This document shows, piece after piece, positions 20,063-29,322 of a stretch of DNA of 64,000 nucleotides. Under the pieces are notes generated by a model. It had not been told where the DNA came from and made no database searches. It saw only the letters and a list, made by a program, of their open reading frames with translations. Positions within the stretch are counted from its first letter, which is position 1. Each line of letters starts with the position of its first letter. The stretch is from the NCBI GenBank assembly GCA_902786205.1, contig CADABQ010000007.1, forward strand, positions 1 through 64,000, written 5' to 3'. This stretch comes from an uncultured Lachnospiraceae bacterium (GTDB taxonomy: Bacteria; Bacillota; Clostridia; Lachnospirales; Lachnospiraceae). Position numbers and translations under genes: made by a program.

Positions 20063-20296
20063 TTCACTCACAGTCATCACGACAGTCACCAAATTCCTTG
20101 CATATGTGAGAACTCAGCTCATTACCTTCGTATATCAAAAACAACTAACCTTTCAATTGTTGTCATATCATAATTAGTTTTTTAATTTCACCATCTAATT
20201 ATCATTTTAGCAACGCCATACTATAATTGCAAGGGGGTAACCGATGCTTAATCATTTTTCAAATAAAAAAAGAATATGAGAAAAATGTAGAATCTA

Positions 20297-20325
20297 TTGC
20301 AAAACCATTTTGCTTGTGATAAAAT
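20297..20325 (+). promoter_or_regulatory. Promoter of thl
   Basis: TTGCAA (20297-20302), a 17-base spacer and TAAAAT (20320-20325) precede thl by about 100 bases. No other promoter as good is seen before crt, so thl-crt may share it. Confidence 0.55.
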
Positions 20326-20363
20326 TAACACATCATACAGTGCCAAGGGTGCTTGTAACCAAT

Positions 20364-20388
20364 ATGTTAAATTTTTCACGATGTGAAA
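20364..20388 (+). promoter_or_regulatory. Operator-like site in thl leader, Rex-like
   Basis: ATGTTAAATTTTTCACGA (20364-20381) matches 11 of 14 fixed positions of the redox repressor Rex motif TTGTTAANNNNTTAACAA. A perfect palindrome TTTCAC-GAT-GTGAAA (20374-20388) overlaps it. Rex control of butyrate genes is known in clostridia; assignment here is inference. Confidence 0.35.
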
Positions 20389-20422
20389 GAAAAGCAAAAA
20401 AAGAAACGGAGGAATATTTATT

Positions 20423-21604
20423 ATGTCTAGAAAAGTAGTTTTAGCAGGTGCATGTCGTACAGCTATCGGTACTATGGGTGGTTCATTAAGCACTACTCCA
20501 GCCGCTGAATTAGGTGCTATCGTTATTAAGGAAGCTCTTAAGAGAGCAGGCGTACCTGGTGATCAGGTTGATCAGGTATATATGGGTTGTGTAATCCAAG
20601 CTGGTCAGGGACAGAACGTAGCTCGTCAGGCAACAATTAAAGCAGGACTTCCTATCGAAGTTCCAGCCGTTACTATGAACGTTGTTTGTGGTTCTGGTCT
20701 TAACTGTGTAAACCAGGCTGCTCATATGATCATGGCTGGTGAAGCTGATATCGTTGTAGCAGGTGGTATGGAAAACATGTCTATGGCTCCTTACGCTTTA
20801 GACAAAGCTCGTTTTGGTTACAGAATGGGTAATGCTACCATGAAAGATACTATGGTAAATGATGCATTATGGGATGCTTTCAATGATTACCATATGATCA
20901 AAACTGCTGATAACATTTGCGAAGAATGGGGTATCACAAGAGAAGAATTAGACGAGTTTGCTTTAAAGAGTCAGCAGAAAGCAGAAGCTGCTCAAAAGAG
21001 CGGTGCTTTTGATAAGGAAATCGTTCCTGTTACTGTTAAGAAGAGAAAAGAAACAATCGAATTTAAGGTTGATGAAGGTCCTCGTCCAGGATCAACAATC
21101 GAAGGTCTTGCTAAACTTCGTCCAATCAATCCAAACGGATTTGTTACAGCAGGTAACGCTTCTGGTATCAATGACGGTGCTGCTGCTATCGTTGTAATGA
21201 GCGAAGAAAAAGCAAAAGAATTAGGTGTAACTCCTATGGCTACTTGGGTAACAGGTGCTCTTGCAGGATGCAGACCTGAAGTTATGGGTATTGGACCTGT
21301 ATACTCTACAAAGAAAGTTCTTGCTAAGACCGGTATGAACATTTCTGATTTCGATATCATCGAAGCAAACGAAGCTTTCGCTGCTCAGTCTGTTGCAGTT
21401 GGTAGAGACTTAGGAATTGATACTGAGAAACAATTAAATCCAAATGGTGGAGCAATTGCATTAGGACATCCTGTTGGTGCATCTGGATGCCGTATCTTAG
21501 TTACACTTCTTCATGAAATGGAAGCTAAGGATGCAAAGACTGGTTTAGCTACTCTTTGTATCGGTGGTGGAATGGGCTGCTCAACAATCGTTAAGAGAGA
21601 TTAA
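20423..21604 (+). CDS. thlA: Acetyl-CoA acetyltransferase (thiolase)
   Basis: It condenses two acetyl-CoA to acetoacetyl-CoA, the first step to butyrate. The 393-residue chain has the complete thiolase triad: Cys-89 in NVVCGSGLN, His-349 in LGHPVGASG and Cys-379 in LCIGGGMG. It heads a plus-strand block that follows the pathway order. The GGAGGAA ribosome site lies nine bases before the ATG. Codon use is even and typical of a highly expressed gene. A hairpin follows the stop, so distal genes may be expressed at other levels. Confidence 0.96.
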   Translation: MSRKVVLAGACRTAIGTMGGSLSTTPAAELGAIVIKEALKRAGVPGDQVDQVYMGCVIQAGQGQNVARQATIKAGLPIEVPAVTMNVVCGSGLNCVNQAAHMIMAGEADIVVAGGMENMSMAPYALDKARFGYRMGNATMKDTMVNDALWDAFNDYHMIKTADNICEEWGITREELDEFALKSQQKAEAAQKSGAFDKEIVPVTVKKRKETIEFKVDEGPRPGSTIEGLAKLRPINPNGFVTAGNASGINDGAAAIVVMSEEKAKELGVTPMATWVTGALAGCRPEVMGIGPVYSTKKVLAKTGMNISDFDIIEANEAFAAQSVAVGRDLGIDTEKQLNPNGGAIALGHPVGASGCRILVTLLHEMEAKDAKTGLATLCIGGGMGCSTIVKRD

Positions 21605-21610
21605 TTTTAG

Positions 21611-21638
21611 AACCCATGTCTCATACGGGGCATGGGTT
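21611..21638 (+). terminator. Hairpin after thl, weak or partial terminator
   Basis: AACCCATG (21611-21618) pairs with CATGGGTT (21631-21638). A second small hairpin TATGTG/CACATA follows (about 21640-21657). There is no long T-run, so partial termination or 3' end processing is more likely than a full stop. Confidence 0.45.
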
Positions 21639-21704
21639 ATATGTGTTTCATCACATAACACTGCTCTTCTATTTTAGATTTTATTTAGAAAGGATTTGTA
21701 AAGA

Positions 21705-22496
21705 ATGGAATTTATCACATATGAACAGGAAGAATTCATTGGTATTATTACAATCAATAGACCAAAGGCATTAAATGCATTAAACAGTTCTGTATTAGAT
21801 GAATTAAACACAACTTTGGATAATGTTGATATCAACACAACAAGATGTTTAATTTTAACAGGTGCTGGAGATAAGTCTTTTGTTGCTGGTGCGGATATTG
21901 GAGAAATGAGTACATTAACAAAAGCGGAAGGCGAAGCATTTGGTAAGAAGGGTAATGATGTATTCCGTAAATTAGAGACATTCCCTATTCCAGTAATTGC
22001 TGCTGTGAATGGTTTTGCCCTTGGTGGTGGATGCGAAATTTCACTTAGTTGCGATATTCGTATTTGCTCTGATAATGCTGTATTTGGTCAGCCAGAAGTT
22101 GGTCTTGGAATTACACCAGGTTTCGGTGGAACACAAAGACTTGCTCGTACTGTTGGTGTTGGTATGGCAAAACAGCTTATCTATACTGCTAGAAACATCA
22201 AAGCAGACGAAGCATTCCGTATTGGTCTTGTAAATGCAGTATATACACAGGAAGATTTAATGGCACAGGCTAAGAAGTTAGCTTCTACAATTGCTAAGAA
22301 TGCTCCTATTGCTGTTCGTAATTGTAAAAAAGCAATTAATGATGGATTACAGGTTGATATGGATCAAGCAATCGTTATTGAAGAAAAACTTTTCGGTGAT
22401 TGTTTTGAAACAGAAGACCAAAAAGCTGGAATGGGTAACTTCTTAGAAAAAGATAAAGAAAAGAAATTAAAGGTAGTTCCATTCCAGAACAAATAA
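21705..22496 (+). CDS. crt: 3-hydroxybutyryl-CoA dehydratase (crotonase)
   Basis: It removes water from 3-hydroxybutyryl-CoA to give crotonyl-CoA. The 263-residue crotonase-fold protein has the oxyanion-hole segments AGADIGEM and NGFALGGGCEISLSCDIRI, and FGQPEVGLGITPGFGGTQRL with the catalytic Glu. Its length and motifs fit short-chain crotonases rather than beta-oxidation multienzymes. It lies 100 bases after thl. AAAGGA precedes the ATG. Confidence 0.95.
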   Translation: MEFITYEQEEFIGIITINRPKALNALNSSVLDELNTTLDNVDINTTRCLILTGAGDKSFVAGADIGEMSTLTKAEGEAFGKKGNDVFRKLETFPIPVIAAVNGFALGGGCEISLSCDIRICSDNAVFGQPEVGLGITPGFGGTQRLARTVGVGMAKQLIYTARNIKADEAFRIGLVNAVYTQEDLMAQAKKLASTIAKNAPIAVRNCKKAINDGLQVDMDQAIVIEEKLFGDCFETEDQKAGMGNFLEKDKEKKLKVVPFQNK

Positions 22497-22537
22497 TGAC
22501 AAATTTATGATTTTTTTGTCAATTATTTTCTTTTATA

Positions 22538-22567
22538 TTGACAATATGCTATTATTACAGGTATGAT
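22538..22567 (+). promoter_or_regulatory. Internal promoter before hbd
   Basis: A consensus TTGACA (22538-22543), an 18-base spacer and TATGAT (22562-22567) lie 37 bases upstream of hbd. This is one of the best promoters in the window. Confidence 0.65.
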
Positions 22568-22603
22568 ACCTGTGAACATAAAGAATTTTAAGGAGGATTT
22601 AAC

Positions 22604-23443
22604 ATGAAGGTTGGTATTATTGGCGCTGGAACAATGGGTTCTGGTATTGCACAGGCTTTCGCTCAGACAGAGGGATATGAAGTATGTTTATGTGACATCA
22701 ATGATGAATTTGCTGCAAACGGAAAAAACAAGATTGCAAAGGGATTCGAAAAGAGAATTGCAAAAGGCAAAATGTCTCAGGCTGATGCTGATGCTATTCT
22801 TGCAAAAATCACAACAGGTACAAAAGAAATCTGTACAGATTGCGATTTAGTAGTTGAAGCTGCTCTTGAAGTAATGGACATCAAGAAACAGACATTCAAA
22901 GAATTACAGGACATCTGCAAGAAAGATTGTATCTTTGCTACAAATACGTCTTCTCTTTCTATTACTGAGATTGGTGCTGGACTTGACAGACCAGTTATTG
23001 GTATGCACTTCTTTAACCCAGCTCCAGTAATGAAGTTAGTAGAAGTTATCCGTGGCGAGAATACAACTGATGAAGTTACAAATAAAGTTATCGAAATCTC
23101 TAAAGAAATCGGAAAGACTCCTGTTGAAGTAAAAGAAGCTGCTGGTTTCGTTGTAAACAGAATTTTAATTCCAATGATCAATGAAGCTGTTGGTATTTAC
23201 GCTGACGGTGTTGCTTCTGTAGAAGGTATTGATACAGCTATGCAGTTAGGAGCTAATCATCCAATGGGACCTTTAGCTTTAGGTGATTTAGTAGGTCTTG
23301 ATATCTGCTTAGCTATTATGGAAGTTCTTCAGGCTGAGACTGGTGATCCTAAGTATCGCCCTCATCCATTATTAAGAAAAATGGTTCGTGCTGGTAAATT
23401 AGGTAGAAAAACCGGTATCGGTTTCTACGATTACAGCAAGTAA
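22604..23443 (+). CDS. hbd: 3-hydroxybutyryl-CoA dehydrogenase
   Basis: It reduces acetoacetyl-CoA to 3-hydroxybutyryl-CoA with NAD(P)H. The 279-residue protein has the Rossmann motif [15 protein letters not shown] at the N-terminus and the family signature [16 protein letters not shown]. Active-site His lies in this segment, and Asn in [21 protein letters not shown] lies before the ATG. The gene has its own promoter and is closed by a strong hairpin, so it looks like a separate transcription unit within the butyrate block. Confidence 0.95.
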   Translation: MKVGIIGAGTMGSGIAQAFAQTEGYEVCLCDINDEFAANGKNKIAKGFEKRIAKGKMSQADADAILAKITTGTKEICTDCDLVVEAALEVMDIKKQTFKELQDICKKDCIFATNTSSLSITEIGAGLDRPVIGMHFFNPAPVMKLVEVIRGENTTDEVTNKVIEISKEIGKTPVEVKEAAGFVVNRILIPMINEAVGIYADGVASVEGIDTAMQLGANHPMGPLALGDLVGLDICLAIMEVLQAETGDPKYRPHPLLRKMVRAGKLGRKTGIGFYDYSK

Positions 23444-23473
23444 TATAAAGAGTAGCTTACTGCTCTTCCACTA

Positions 23474-23514
23474 TGCCTGATACCTAATTGCAAATAATTA
23501 GGTATCGGCATTTT
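23474..23514 (+). terminator. Intrinsic terminator between hbd and bcd
   Basis: TGCC-T-GATACCTAATT pairs with AATTAGGTATC-G-GCA (23474-23510), about 16 bp with one mismatch, then TTTTA. It should stop most transcripts coming from hbd. Confidence 0.75.
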
Positions 23515-23565
23515 ACGGTTCGAATGTCAGGATGCTTATGCACCTTTCATTACTATAGAAAATAA

Positions 23566-23581
23566 TGAACTCTTAAGTTCA
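23566..23581 (+). promoter_or_regulatory. Palindrome upstream of bcd
   Basis: TGAACT-CTTA-AGTTCA is a perfect inverted repeat 22 bases before the bcd start and next to its GGAGGA ribosome site. It could be an operator or a leader hairpin. I could not place a convincing promoter between it and the hbd terminator. Confidence 0.35.
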
Positions 23582-23602
23582 AATAAAGATGGAGGAATTG
23601 AG

Positions 23603-24772
23603 ATGGATTTTTCTTTAAGTAAAAAACATGAAATGGCAAGAAATCTTTTCAAAGAATTTGCCGAGACAGAAGTAAAACCTTTCGCTCAGGAAACTGACGA
23701 AACAGAACATTTCCCTACTGAAATCGTTAAAAAGATGCAGAAATACGGTTTTATGGGTATTCCAGTTGAAAAAGAGTATGGCGGACAAGGTTGTGATCCT
23801 TTAACATACACTATGTGTGTAGAAGAACTTTCTAAAGTTTGCGGTACTACAGGTGTTATTGTTTCTGCTCATACATCATTGTGTGCAGATCCAATTCAGA
23901 CTTTTGGTACTCCAGAACAGAAGGAAAAGTTCTTAGTTCCATTGGCAAAAGGCGAAAAGCTTGGTGCTTTCGGTTTAACTGAGCCAGGTGCTGGTACTGA
24001 TGCACAGGGTGTTCAGACGAAAGCTGTATTAGATGGTGATGAATGGGTATTAAATGGTTCTAAGTGCTTTATCACAAACGGTAAAGAAGCTGATATTTAT
24101 ATCATCATTGCTTATACAGATATCGTTGAAAACAAACGTGGAAAGAAGCAGAAGAAATTCTCTGCATTCATCGTTGAAAAAGGAACTCCAGGATTTACTT
24201 TTGGTACAAAAGAAAAGAAAATGGGTATCCGTGGTTCAGCTACTTATGAATTAATTTTCCAGGATTGTAGAATTCCAGCTGCTAACCTTCTTGGACAGCG
24301 TGGCAAGGGATTCCCAATCGCTATGCATACTCTTGATGGTGGTCGTATTGGTATCGCTGCTCAGGCTCTTGGTCTTGCTGAGGGTGCTCTTGAGCGTACA
24401 ATCGAATACACAAAAGAGAGAAAACAGTTTGGTCGTTCTATTGCTCAGCAACAGAATACTCAGTTCCAGCTTGCTGATATGGCAACAAAGGTGGAAGCTG
24501 CTAAATTATTAGTATATCAGGCTGCTATGAAGAAAGAACAGTATATGAAGGATCATAGAACTTCTTATTCTGTAGAAGCTGCTATGGCTAAATTAATGGC
24601 TGCTGAAGTTGCTATGGAAGTTACAACAAAAGCTGTTCAGTTATTCGGTGGATACGGATACATTAGAGAATACGACGTTGAGCGTATGATGCGTGATGCT
24701 AAGATTACTGAAATCTACGAAGGAACAAGTGAAGTTCAGCGTATGGTAATCTCTGCTAACCTTTTAAAATAA
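23603..24772 (+). CDS. bcd: Butyryl-CoA dehydrogenase
   Basis: This FAD enzyme reduces crotonyl-CoA to butyryl-CoA; with EtfAB it can bifurcate electrons from NADH to ferredoxin. The 389-residue acyl-CoA dehydrogenase fold shows FGLTEPGAGTDAQG, the FITNGKEAD segment, MGIRGSATYELIF and the C-terminal YGYIREYDVERMMRDAKI followed by EIYEGTSEVQRMVI, which includes the catalytic Glu region. It forms a tight group with etfB and etfA, the partner electron-transfer subunits. Confidence 0.95.
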   Translation: MDFSLSKKHEMARNLFKEFAETEVKPFAQETDETEHFPTEIVKKMQKYGFMGIPVEKEYGGQGCDPLTYTMCVEELSKVCGTTGVIVSAHTSLCADPIQTFGTPEQKEKFLVPLAKGEKLGAFGLTEPGAGTDAQGVQTKAVLDGDEWVLNGSKCFITNGKEADIYIIIAYTDIVENKRGKKQKKFSAFIVEKGTPGFTFGTKEKKMGIRGSATYELIFQDCRIPAANLLGQRGKGFPIAMHTLDGGRIGIAAQALGLAEGALERTIEYTKERKQFGRSIAQQQNTQFQLADMATKVEAAKLLVYQAAMKKEQYMKDHRTSYSVEAAMAKLMAAEVAMEVTTKAVQLFGGYGYIREYDVERMMRDAKITEIYEGTSEVQRMVISANLLK

Positions 24773-24798
24773 TTTCTACAACTGGTAGATAAACAGAA

Positions 24799-24813
24799 CG
24801 GGATCAAATCCCG
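24799..24813 (+). other. Small intercistronic hairpin between bcd and etfB
   Basis: CGGGAT-CAA-ATCCCG forms a compact 6-bp stem followed by an A-rich stretch and the AAGGAG of etfB. Likely an mRNA stability element. Confidence 0.4.
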
Positions 24814-24839
24814 AATAAAAAAATAAGGAGTGAATGACT

Positions 24840-25622
24840 GTGAAAATCGTTGTATGTATTAAACAGGTTCCAGATACAAAAGGCGGCGTTAAATTTAACC
24901 CAGATGGTACTTTGGACAGAGGTGCAATGCTTACTATCATGAACCCAGATGATAAGGCTGGTTTGGAAGCTGCACTTAGATTAAAAGATCAGTATGGTGC
25001 TGAGGTCACTGTATTGACAATGGGACTTCCTAAGGCTGAGGAAGTTCTTCGTGAAGCTATGGCTATGGGTGCTGATAATGGTATTCTTGTAACAGATAGA
25101 GTTTTAGGTGGAGCTGATACATGGGCTACTTCTACTACTATCGCAGGTGCTCTTAGAAATATTGATTATGATTTAATCATCACTGGTCGTCAGGCTATTG
25201 ATGGTGATACTGCTCAGGTTGGTCCTCAGATTTCTGAGCATCTTGATATTCCTGTTATCTCTTACGCACAGGATATTAAAGTTGATGGAGATTCTGTTAT
25301 TGTTCAGCGTCAGTATGAAGATAGATATCATGAAGTAAAGGCTAAAATGCCTTGCTTAGTTACTGCACTTTCTGAATTAAACGAGCCTCGTTACATGACT
25401 CCAGGTGGAATTTTCGATGCTTACGATAAGGAAATTACAGTATGGGGAAGAGCTGATCTTAAGGATGTAGATGATTCTAACCTTGGATTAAAAGGTTCTC
25501 CTACAAAGATTGCCAAAGCATCTGATAAGGTAAGAAAGGGTGCTGGTGAAAAAGTTACTCTTGATCCAGATGAAGCAGTTAAATACTTAATCGGTAAGTT
25601 AGAAGAAAAACATGTAATCTAA
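24840..25622 (+). CDS. etfB: Electron transfer flavoprotein, beta subunit
   Basis: This small ETF subunit carries electrons to butyryl-CoA dehydrogenase. It begins MKIVVCIKQVPDTKGG, the typical EtfB N-terminus, and has ITGRQAIDGDTAQVGPQISEHL, the AMP/FAD-binding signature. I choose the GTG at 24840, nine bases after AAGGAG. The ATG at 24834 is in frame but only three bases from the ribosome site. About 260 residues, normal for the family. It is translated next to etfA, 25 bases apart. Confidence 0.95.
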   Translation: MKIVVCIKQVPDTKGGVKFNPDGTLDRGAMLTIMNPDDKAGLEAALRLKDQYGAEVTVLTMGLPKAEEVLREAMAMGADNGILVTDRVLGGADTWATSTTIAGALRNIDYDLIITGRQAIDGDTAQVGPQISEHLDIPVISYAQDIKVDGDSVIVQRQYEDRYHEVKAKMPCLVTALSELNEPRYMTPGGIFDAYDKEITVWGRADLKDVDDSNLGLKGSPTKIAKASDKVRKGAGEKVTLDPDEAVKYLIGKLEEKHVI

Positions 25623-25647
25623 TTATTAAAGGAAGATGGTGACAAGA

Positions 25648-26691
25648 ATGAATTTAGAAGAATATAAAGGTGTATTTGTCTTTGCTCAGCAGGTAGACAA
25701 TGAGATTAGCTCAATCGCATTCGAGTTACTTGGAAAAGCAAAAGACTTAGCAAGTGATTTAAATACTGATGTAACAGCTGTATTAGTTGGTTATAATGTA
25801 AAAGGATTAGCTGATCAATTAGCTGAATATGGTGCTGATAAGGTTATCGTTGTTGACGATCCAGAATTAAAGGATTACAGAACAGAACCTTATACACATG
25901 CATTGGCTTCTGTAATCAATGAATACAAGCCAGAAATCGTTTTAGTTGGTGCTACTGCTATCGGTAGAGATTTAGGACCTAGAGTATCTGCTCGTGTTAA
26001 GACAGGTCTTACTGCTGACTGTACAGTTCTTGAAATTGGTAACTTCCCAATTAACAAGATTGGTAACCAGCCACAGAAAGAAAACCAGTTATTAATGACT
26101 CGTCCTGCATTCGGTGGTAACACAATTGCTACTATTGCTTGCCCAGACAACCGTCCTCAGATGGCTACTGTTCGTGCTGGTGTTATGCAAAAGATTGACC
26201 CAATCAAAGGTGCTAAGGCTGAAGTAATTGAATTTAACCCTGGATTTACTCCAGATAATAAGTATGTAGAAATCTTAAACATTGTAAAAGAAGTAAAAGA
26301 TGTGGTTGATATTTCTGAAGCTAAGATTTTAGTATCTGGTGGTCGTGGTGTTGGTAGTGCTGAAAACTTCAAGTTATTAGATGATCTTGCAGAAGTTCTT
26401 GGTGGTACAGTAAGTTGTTCTCGTGCCGTTGTTGATGATGGTTGGAAAGAGAAAGAACTTCAGGTCGGACAAACAGGTAAGACTGTACGTCCTCAGGTAT
26501 ACTTCGCAATCGGTATTTCTGGTGCTATTCAGCATACAGCAGGTATGGAAGATTCAGATCTTATTATCGCAATTAACAAAGATGAGAATGCTCCAATCTT
26601 TGACGTAGCTGACTACGGTATTGTTGGTGATTTAAATAAGATTGTACCTATGTTAACAGAACAATTAAAGGCTGCAATTGCAAATAAATAA
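25648..26691 (+). CDS. etfA: Electron transfer flavoprotein, alpha subunit
   Basis: This is the large ETF subunit. Its C-terminal FAD domain has VSGGRGVGSAENF, SCSRAVVDDGW, VGQTGKTVRPQVYFAIGISGAIQH and the closing VADYGIVGDL. The N-terminal part is the adenine-nucleotide-hydrolase-like domain. I prefer the ATG at 25648 (MNLEEYKGVFVF, as in relatives). The in-frame ATG at 25636 directly touches AAAGGAAG. There is no N-terminal ferredoxin domain as found in some bifurcating EtfA proteins. Confidence 0.94.
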   Translation: MNLEEYKGVFVFAQQVDNEISSIAFELLGKAKDLASDLNTDVTAVLVGYNVKGLADQLAEYGADKVIVVDDPELKDYRTEPYTHALASVINEYKPEIVLVGATAIGRDLGPRVSARVKTGLTADCTVLEIGNFPINKIGNQPQKENQLLMTRPAFGGNTIATIACPDNRPQMATVRAGVMQKIDPIKGAKAEVIEFNPGFTPDNKYVEILNIVKEVKDVVDISEAKILVSGGRGVGSAENFKLLDDLAEVLGGTVSCSRAVVDDGWKEKELQVGQTGKTVRPQVYFAIGISGAIQHTAGMEDSDLIIAINKDENAPIFDVADYGIVGDLNKIVPMLTEQLKAAIANK

Positions 26692-26710
26692 TTCTGTTTT
26701 AACAGTTTTT

Positions 26711-26744
26711 GAGGGATTCAAGTTATCTTGAATCCCTCTTTTCT
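26711..26744 (+). terminator. Terminator of the butyryl-CoA synthesis genes
   Basis: GAGGGATTCAAG (26711-26722) pairs perfectly with CTTGAATCCCTC (26727-26738), loop TTAT, followed by TTTTCT. A strong intrinsic terminator 20 bases after etfA. Confidence 0.9.
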
Positions 26745-26856
26745 ATTACATACTAGGCACATTAAAACCTTAGTCTTCTCTATTTCTTATTAAATCTAAT
26801 AAAAGGGCTTCTACACACCCTATCATCCGTATTCACATTAGTATATGAATTGCTTA

Positions 26857-26898
26857 GTCAAACAGATTCGCAATCCACTCTGCCACTTGCTGTGATAT
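26857..26898. repeat. Short intergenic repeat, copy B of 3
   Basis: GTCAAACAGATTCGCAATCC then CTCTGCCACTTGCTGTGATA is a diverged copy of the 14362/49763 unit. It lies in the 350-base gap between etfA and buk, where I see no gene. Confidence 0.55.
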
Positions 26899-27015
26899 TT
26901 TCTTTTAATTGAATGTCCCGTTTTTATTAAACTTATTCTCACAAACTTATAAAATTAACGAATAGAATATCCTTATAAAACGAATCTTCACTGATAAAAC
27001 TTGTTTTTATAAGCA

Positions 27016-27063
27016 AAAATGTTTCTCCCCAGGTAATATACTTACCTAGAAAGAAACATTTTA
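27016..27063 (-). terminator. Terminator of buk
   Basis: AAAATGTTTCT and AGAAACATTTT enclose an inner AGGTAA/TTACCT hairpin. It lies about 30 bases beyond the buk stop. T-rich bases on both sides mean it could work in either direction. Confidence 0.65.
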
Positions 27064-27091
27064 TAATAATTATATTTAATTATTTCAGCTT

Positions 27092-28159
27092 TTAGTATTC
27101 CATAGCTTTTTCTTCACCACTCAGTACACGAATAGCGCCTTGTGCCAAAGCTAACAACTCATCCTCACCGCCATATACAGTAAAGTCAGAAATCCATGCT
27201 GTACGCTCTTTTAATGCGTTTACAACAACATCTGAATATGCAATACCACCTGTAACAACAATCTGGTCTACTTTTCCTTTTAATACAGTAGCCATCTCTC
27301 CGATATCCTTTGATACTTGATAAATAAAGGCATCAAATACCATCTTGTTGTCTGCATCGCCTTCTGCCATTGCTTTTAAAACATCACGCATATCATTTGT
27401 ATGAAGGTATCCGTTTAATCCGCCATTTCCTACAAACATCTTATATACTTCCTGTTCTGTATATTTTCCACTAAAGCAAAGCTTAATCAAAGCTCCTGAA
27501 GGTGCTCCACCAGCTCTTTCTGGAGAGAATGCTCCATCACCGTCTAATGCGTTGTTTACGTCTACAACCTTACCATGATCATGTGCTCCAACAGAAACAC
27601 CGCCACCCATATGAACAACGATTAAATTTAAGTCCTCGTATTTCTTTCCGTTTTCTTTTGCATATCTCTTTGCTACTGCTTTCTGATTTAATGCATGAAA
27701 TACACTTGTTCTAGGTAATTCTGGAACACCAGATAATCTTGCTACAGGAGCTAACTCATCTACTACTACAGGGTCAACAATAAATGAAGGCACTCCTAAT
27801 TCATCGCCGATTTCACGAGCAAGAATACCACCAAGGTTAGATGCATGCTGTCCCTGTTTACCAATCTTTAAATCCTCTAATAAAGCGTCTGATACTGCAT
27901 ATGTACCACCTGGTATTGGCTTTAACATTCCACCGCGGCCAACAACAACATCTAACTTCTTCAAATCAAAATCCTTATCTTTTAATACAGAAAGGATAAC
28001 ATCCTTACGGAAATCCTTCTGTGCATAGATAGAATCATACTTTGCAATTTCCTCTGTAGAATGACGAAGTGTCTCTTCAAATAATAATGTTTCGTCTTCC
28101 ATAACACCAATCTTTGTTGATGTAGAACCTGGGTTCAAAATTAAGCTAATATATGCCAT
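27092..28159 (-). CDS. buk: Butyrate kinase
   Basis: It converts butyryl phosphate and ADP to butyrate and ATP, the last step of the pathway. The 355-residue protein belongs to the acetate/butyrate kinase (ASKHA) fold. Its phosphate-1 loop has [16 protein letters not shown]. The phosphate-2 region has [18 protein letters not shown] then [28 protein letters not shown] is the adenosine motif. It follows ptb by about 180 bases with a hairpin between them. A GGAGGA site precedes the ATG. The pair converges on the thl-etfA block. Confidence 0.95.
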   Translation of the reverse strand: MAYISLILNPGSTSTKIGVMEDETLLFEETLRHSTEEIAKYDSIYAQKDFRKDVILSVLKDKDFDLKKLDVVVGRGGMLKPIPGGTYAVSDALLEDLKIGKQGQHASNLGGILAREIGDELGVPSFIVDPVVVDELAPVARLSGVPELPRTSVFHALNQKAVAKRYAKENGKKYEDLNLIVVHMGGGVSVGAHDHGKVVDVNNALDGDGAFSPERAGGAPSGALIKLCFSGKYTEQEVYKMFVGNGGLNGYLHTNDMRDVLKAMAEGDADNKMVFDAFIYQVSKDIGEMATVLKGKVDQIVVTGGIAYSDVVVNALKERTAWISDFTVYGGEDELLALAQGAIRVLSGEEKAMEY

Positions 28160-28267
28160 GTTCCTATGTCCTCCTTATATCTAGTTATAAAATGCCCATG
28201 ATATGAGCCTCTTAATTCCAACTTTGGATTGAAAGTTCTTCGTTTCAAATGTAAAAATACATAATTA

Positions 28268-28311
28268 CTGTTCCTGCTCATGCAACATAACAGCTACCAA
28301 AACAGGAACAG
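28268..28311. other. Hairpin between ptb and buk
   Basis: CTGTTCCTG (28268-28276) pairs with CAGGAACAG (28303-28311). The T-run lies on the plus-strand side (TTTGCTATTTTTTT), so on the ptb-buk message it should act as a folding or processing element rather than a terminator. Confidence 0.45.
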
Positions 28312-28340
28312 TTTGCTATTTTTTTAAGCTATTCTATTTA

Positions 28341-29252
28341 CTATTTGTTCATTGTTTCAGCAACAACCGCTGCTAATGCAATAGAATTTACTTTTGTTTC
28401 AAATGTATCCGAACGCGATGTTAAAATAACTGGTGCCTTTGTTCCTGTTAAAATGCAACCATTTTTAACTTCAGCAGTATGAACCAACGCTTTATATACC
28501 AAGTTTCCAGCATGAATATCAGGGAACAAAAGAATATCAGCATCACCCTGAATTTTTCTATCAAGTGCACCTTTATGTTTTGCTGCTTCTGGGTCAATTG
28601 CAAGGTCTAAAGACAAAGGTCCATCAACAATACAATCTTTAATCTTTCCTTCTTCACACATCTTAGTCAATTCTGCAGCTTCAACAGTAACTGGCATCTT
28701 AGGATTTACAACTTCAACTGCTGCAAGAGGTGCAACCTTAGGACAATCTATGCCACATGCCTTTGCAACAGGAACAGTATTTTGAATAATCTGTACCTTT
28801 TCTTCTAAAGTAGGATATGTCATAAATGCTACGTCTGTTAAAAATAATAAATGATCAATTCCCTTAATATCAAATACGCAAACATGAGATAATGCATTTC
28901 CTGTTCTTAAACCAACTTCTTTGTTTAATACGCTCTTTAAAAAGTTCTTTGTATCAATAAGTCCCTTCATATACATGTCAGCTTTTCCATCATGTACAAG
29001 CTTTACAGCCTTTAATGATGCCTCAATTGTATCTGGCTCATTGATAATCTCAAATTGAGATAAATCAATTTTTAAAGAATCAGCAATTTCTTTCATCTTT
29101 GCTTCGTCACCAACAAGAATTGCATCTGCAATATTTTTTTCCTTTGCTTCACGAACAGCCTGTAACACTTCTGAATCCTGTGCTACTGCTACTGCTACCT
29201 TTTTACGGCTACACTGTGAAACCTTTGCTAATAAATTGTCAAAATTACTCAT
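28341..29252 (-). CDS. ptb: Phosphate butyryltransferase
   Basis: It swaps CoA for phosphate on butyryl-CoA, giving butyryl phosphate for Buk. The 303-residue protein is of the phosphate acetyl/butyryl transferase family: VAVAQDSEVLQAVREA at the N-terminus, a MKGLIDTKNFLKSVLN segment, VDGPLSLDLAID and the C-terminal GCILTGTKAPVILTSRSD. I use the ATG at 29252 (MSNFDN), six bases after GAGGTG, rather than the GTG at 29261. It is the first gene of the ptb-buk operon. Confidence 0.95.
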   Translation of the reverse strand: MSNFDNLLAKVSQCSRKKVAVAVAQDSEVLQAVREAKEKNIADAILVGDEAKMKEIADSLKIDLSQFEIINEPDTIEASLKAVKLVHDGKADMYMKGLIDTKNFLKSVLNKEVGLRTGNALSHVCVFDIKGIDHLLFLTDVAFMTYPTLEEKVQIIQNTVPVAKACGIDCPKVAPLAAVEVVNPKMPVTVEAAELTKMCEEGKIKDCIVDGPLSLDLAIDPEAAKHKGALDRKIQGDADILLFPDIHAGNLVYKALVHTAEVKNGCILTGTKAPVILTSRSDTFETKVNSIALAAVVAETMNK

Positions 29253-29281
29253 TTTTTGCACCTCGTATTCTATTTTTTTCT

Positions 29282-29310
29282 CATATATCCGAATATGTAC
29301 CCTTTTGCAA
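29282..29310 (-). promoter_or_regulatory. Possible promoter of ptb-buk
   Basis: On the minus strand TTGCAA (29305-29310), 17 bases and TATATG (29282-29287) lie 30 bases upstream of ptb. The -10 box is weak. Confidence 0.4.
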
Positions 29311-29322
29311 CATATCCTTCAT

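Noticed and set aside
20201-20250. Possible third copy of the 89-base hairpin element (shares GGTTACCCCC)
   Set aside because: Only this ten-base word matches; the 12-bp stem and the flanks are missing, so it is probably chance.
22777-23181. 134-codon open frame antisense to hbd
   Set aside because: The other strand encodes a complete, conserved enzyme; the antisense frame shows no recognisable protein.
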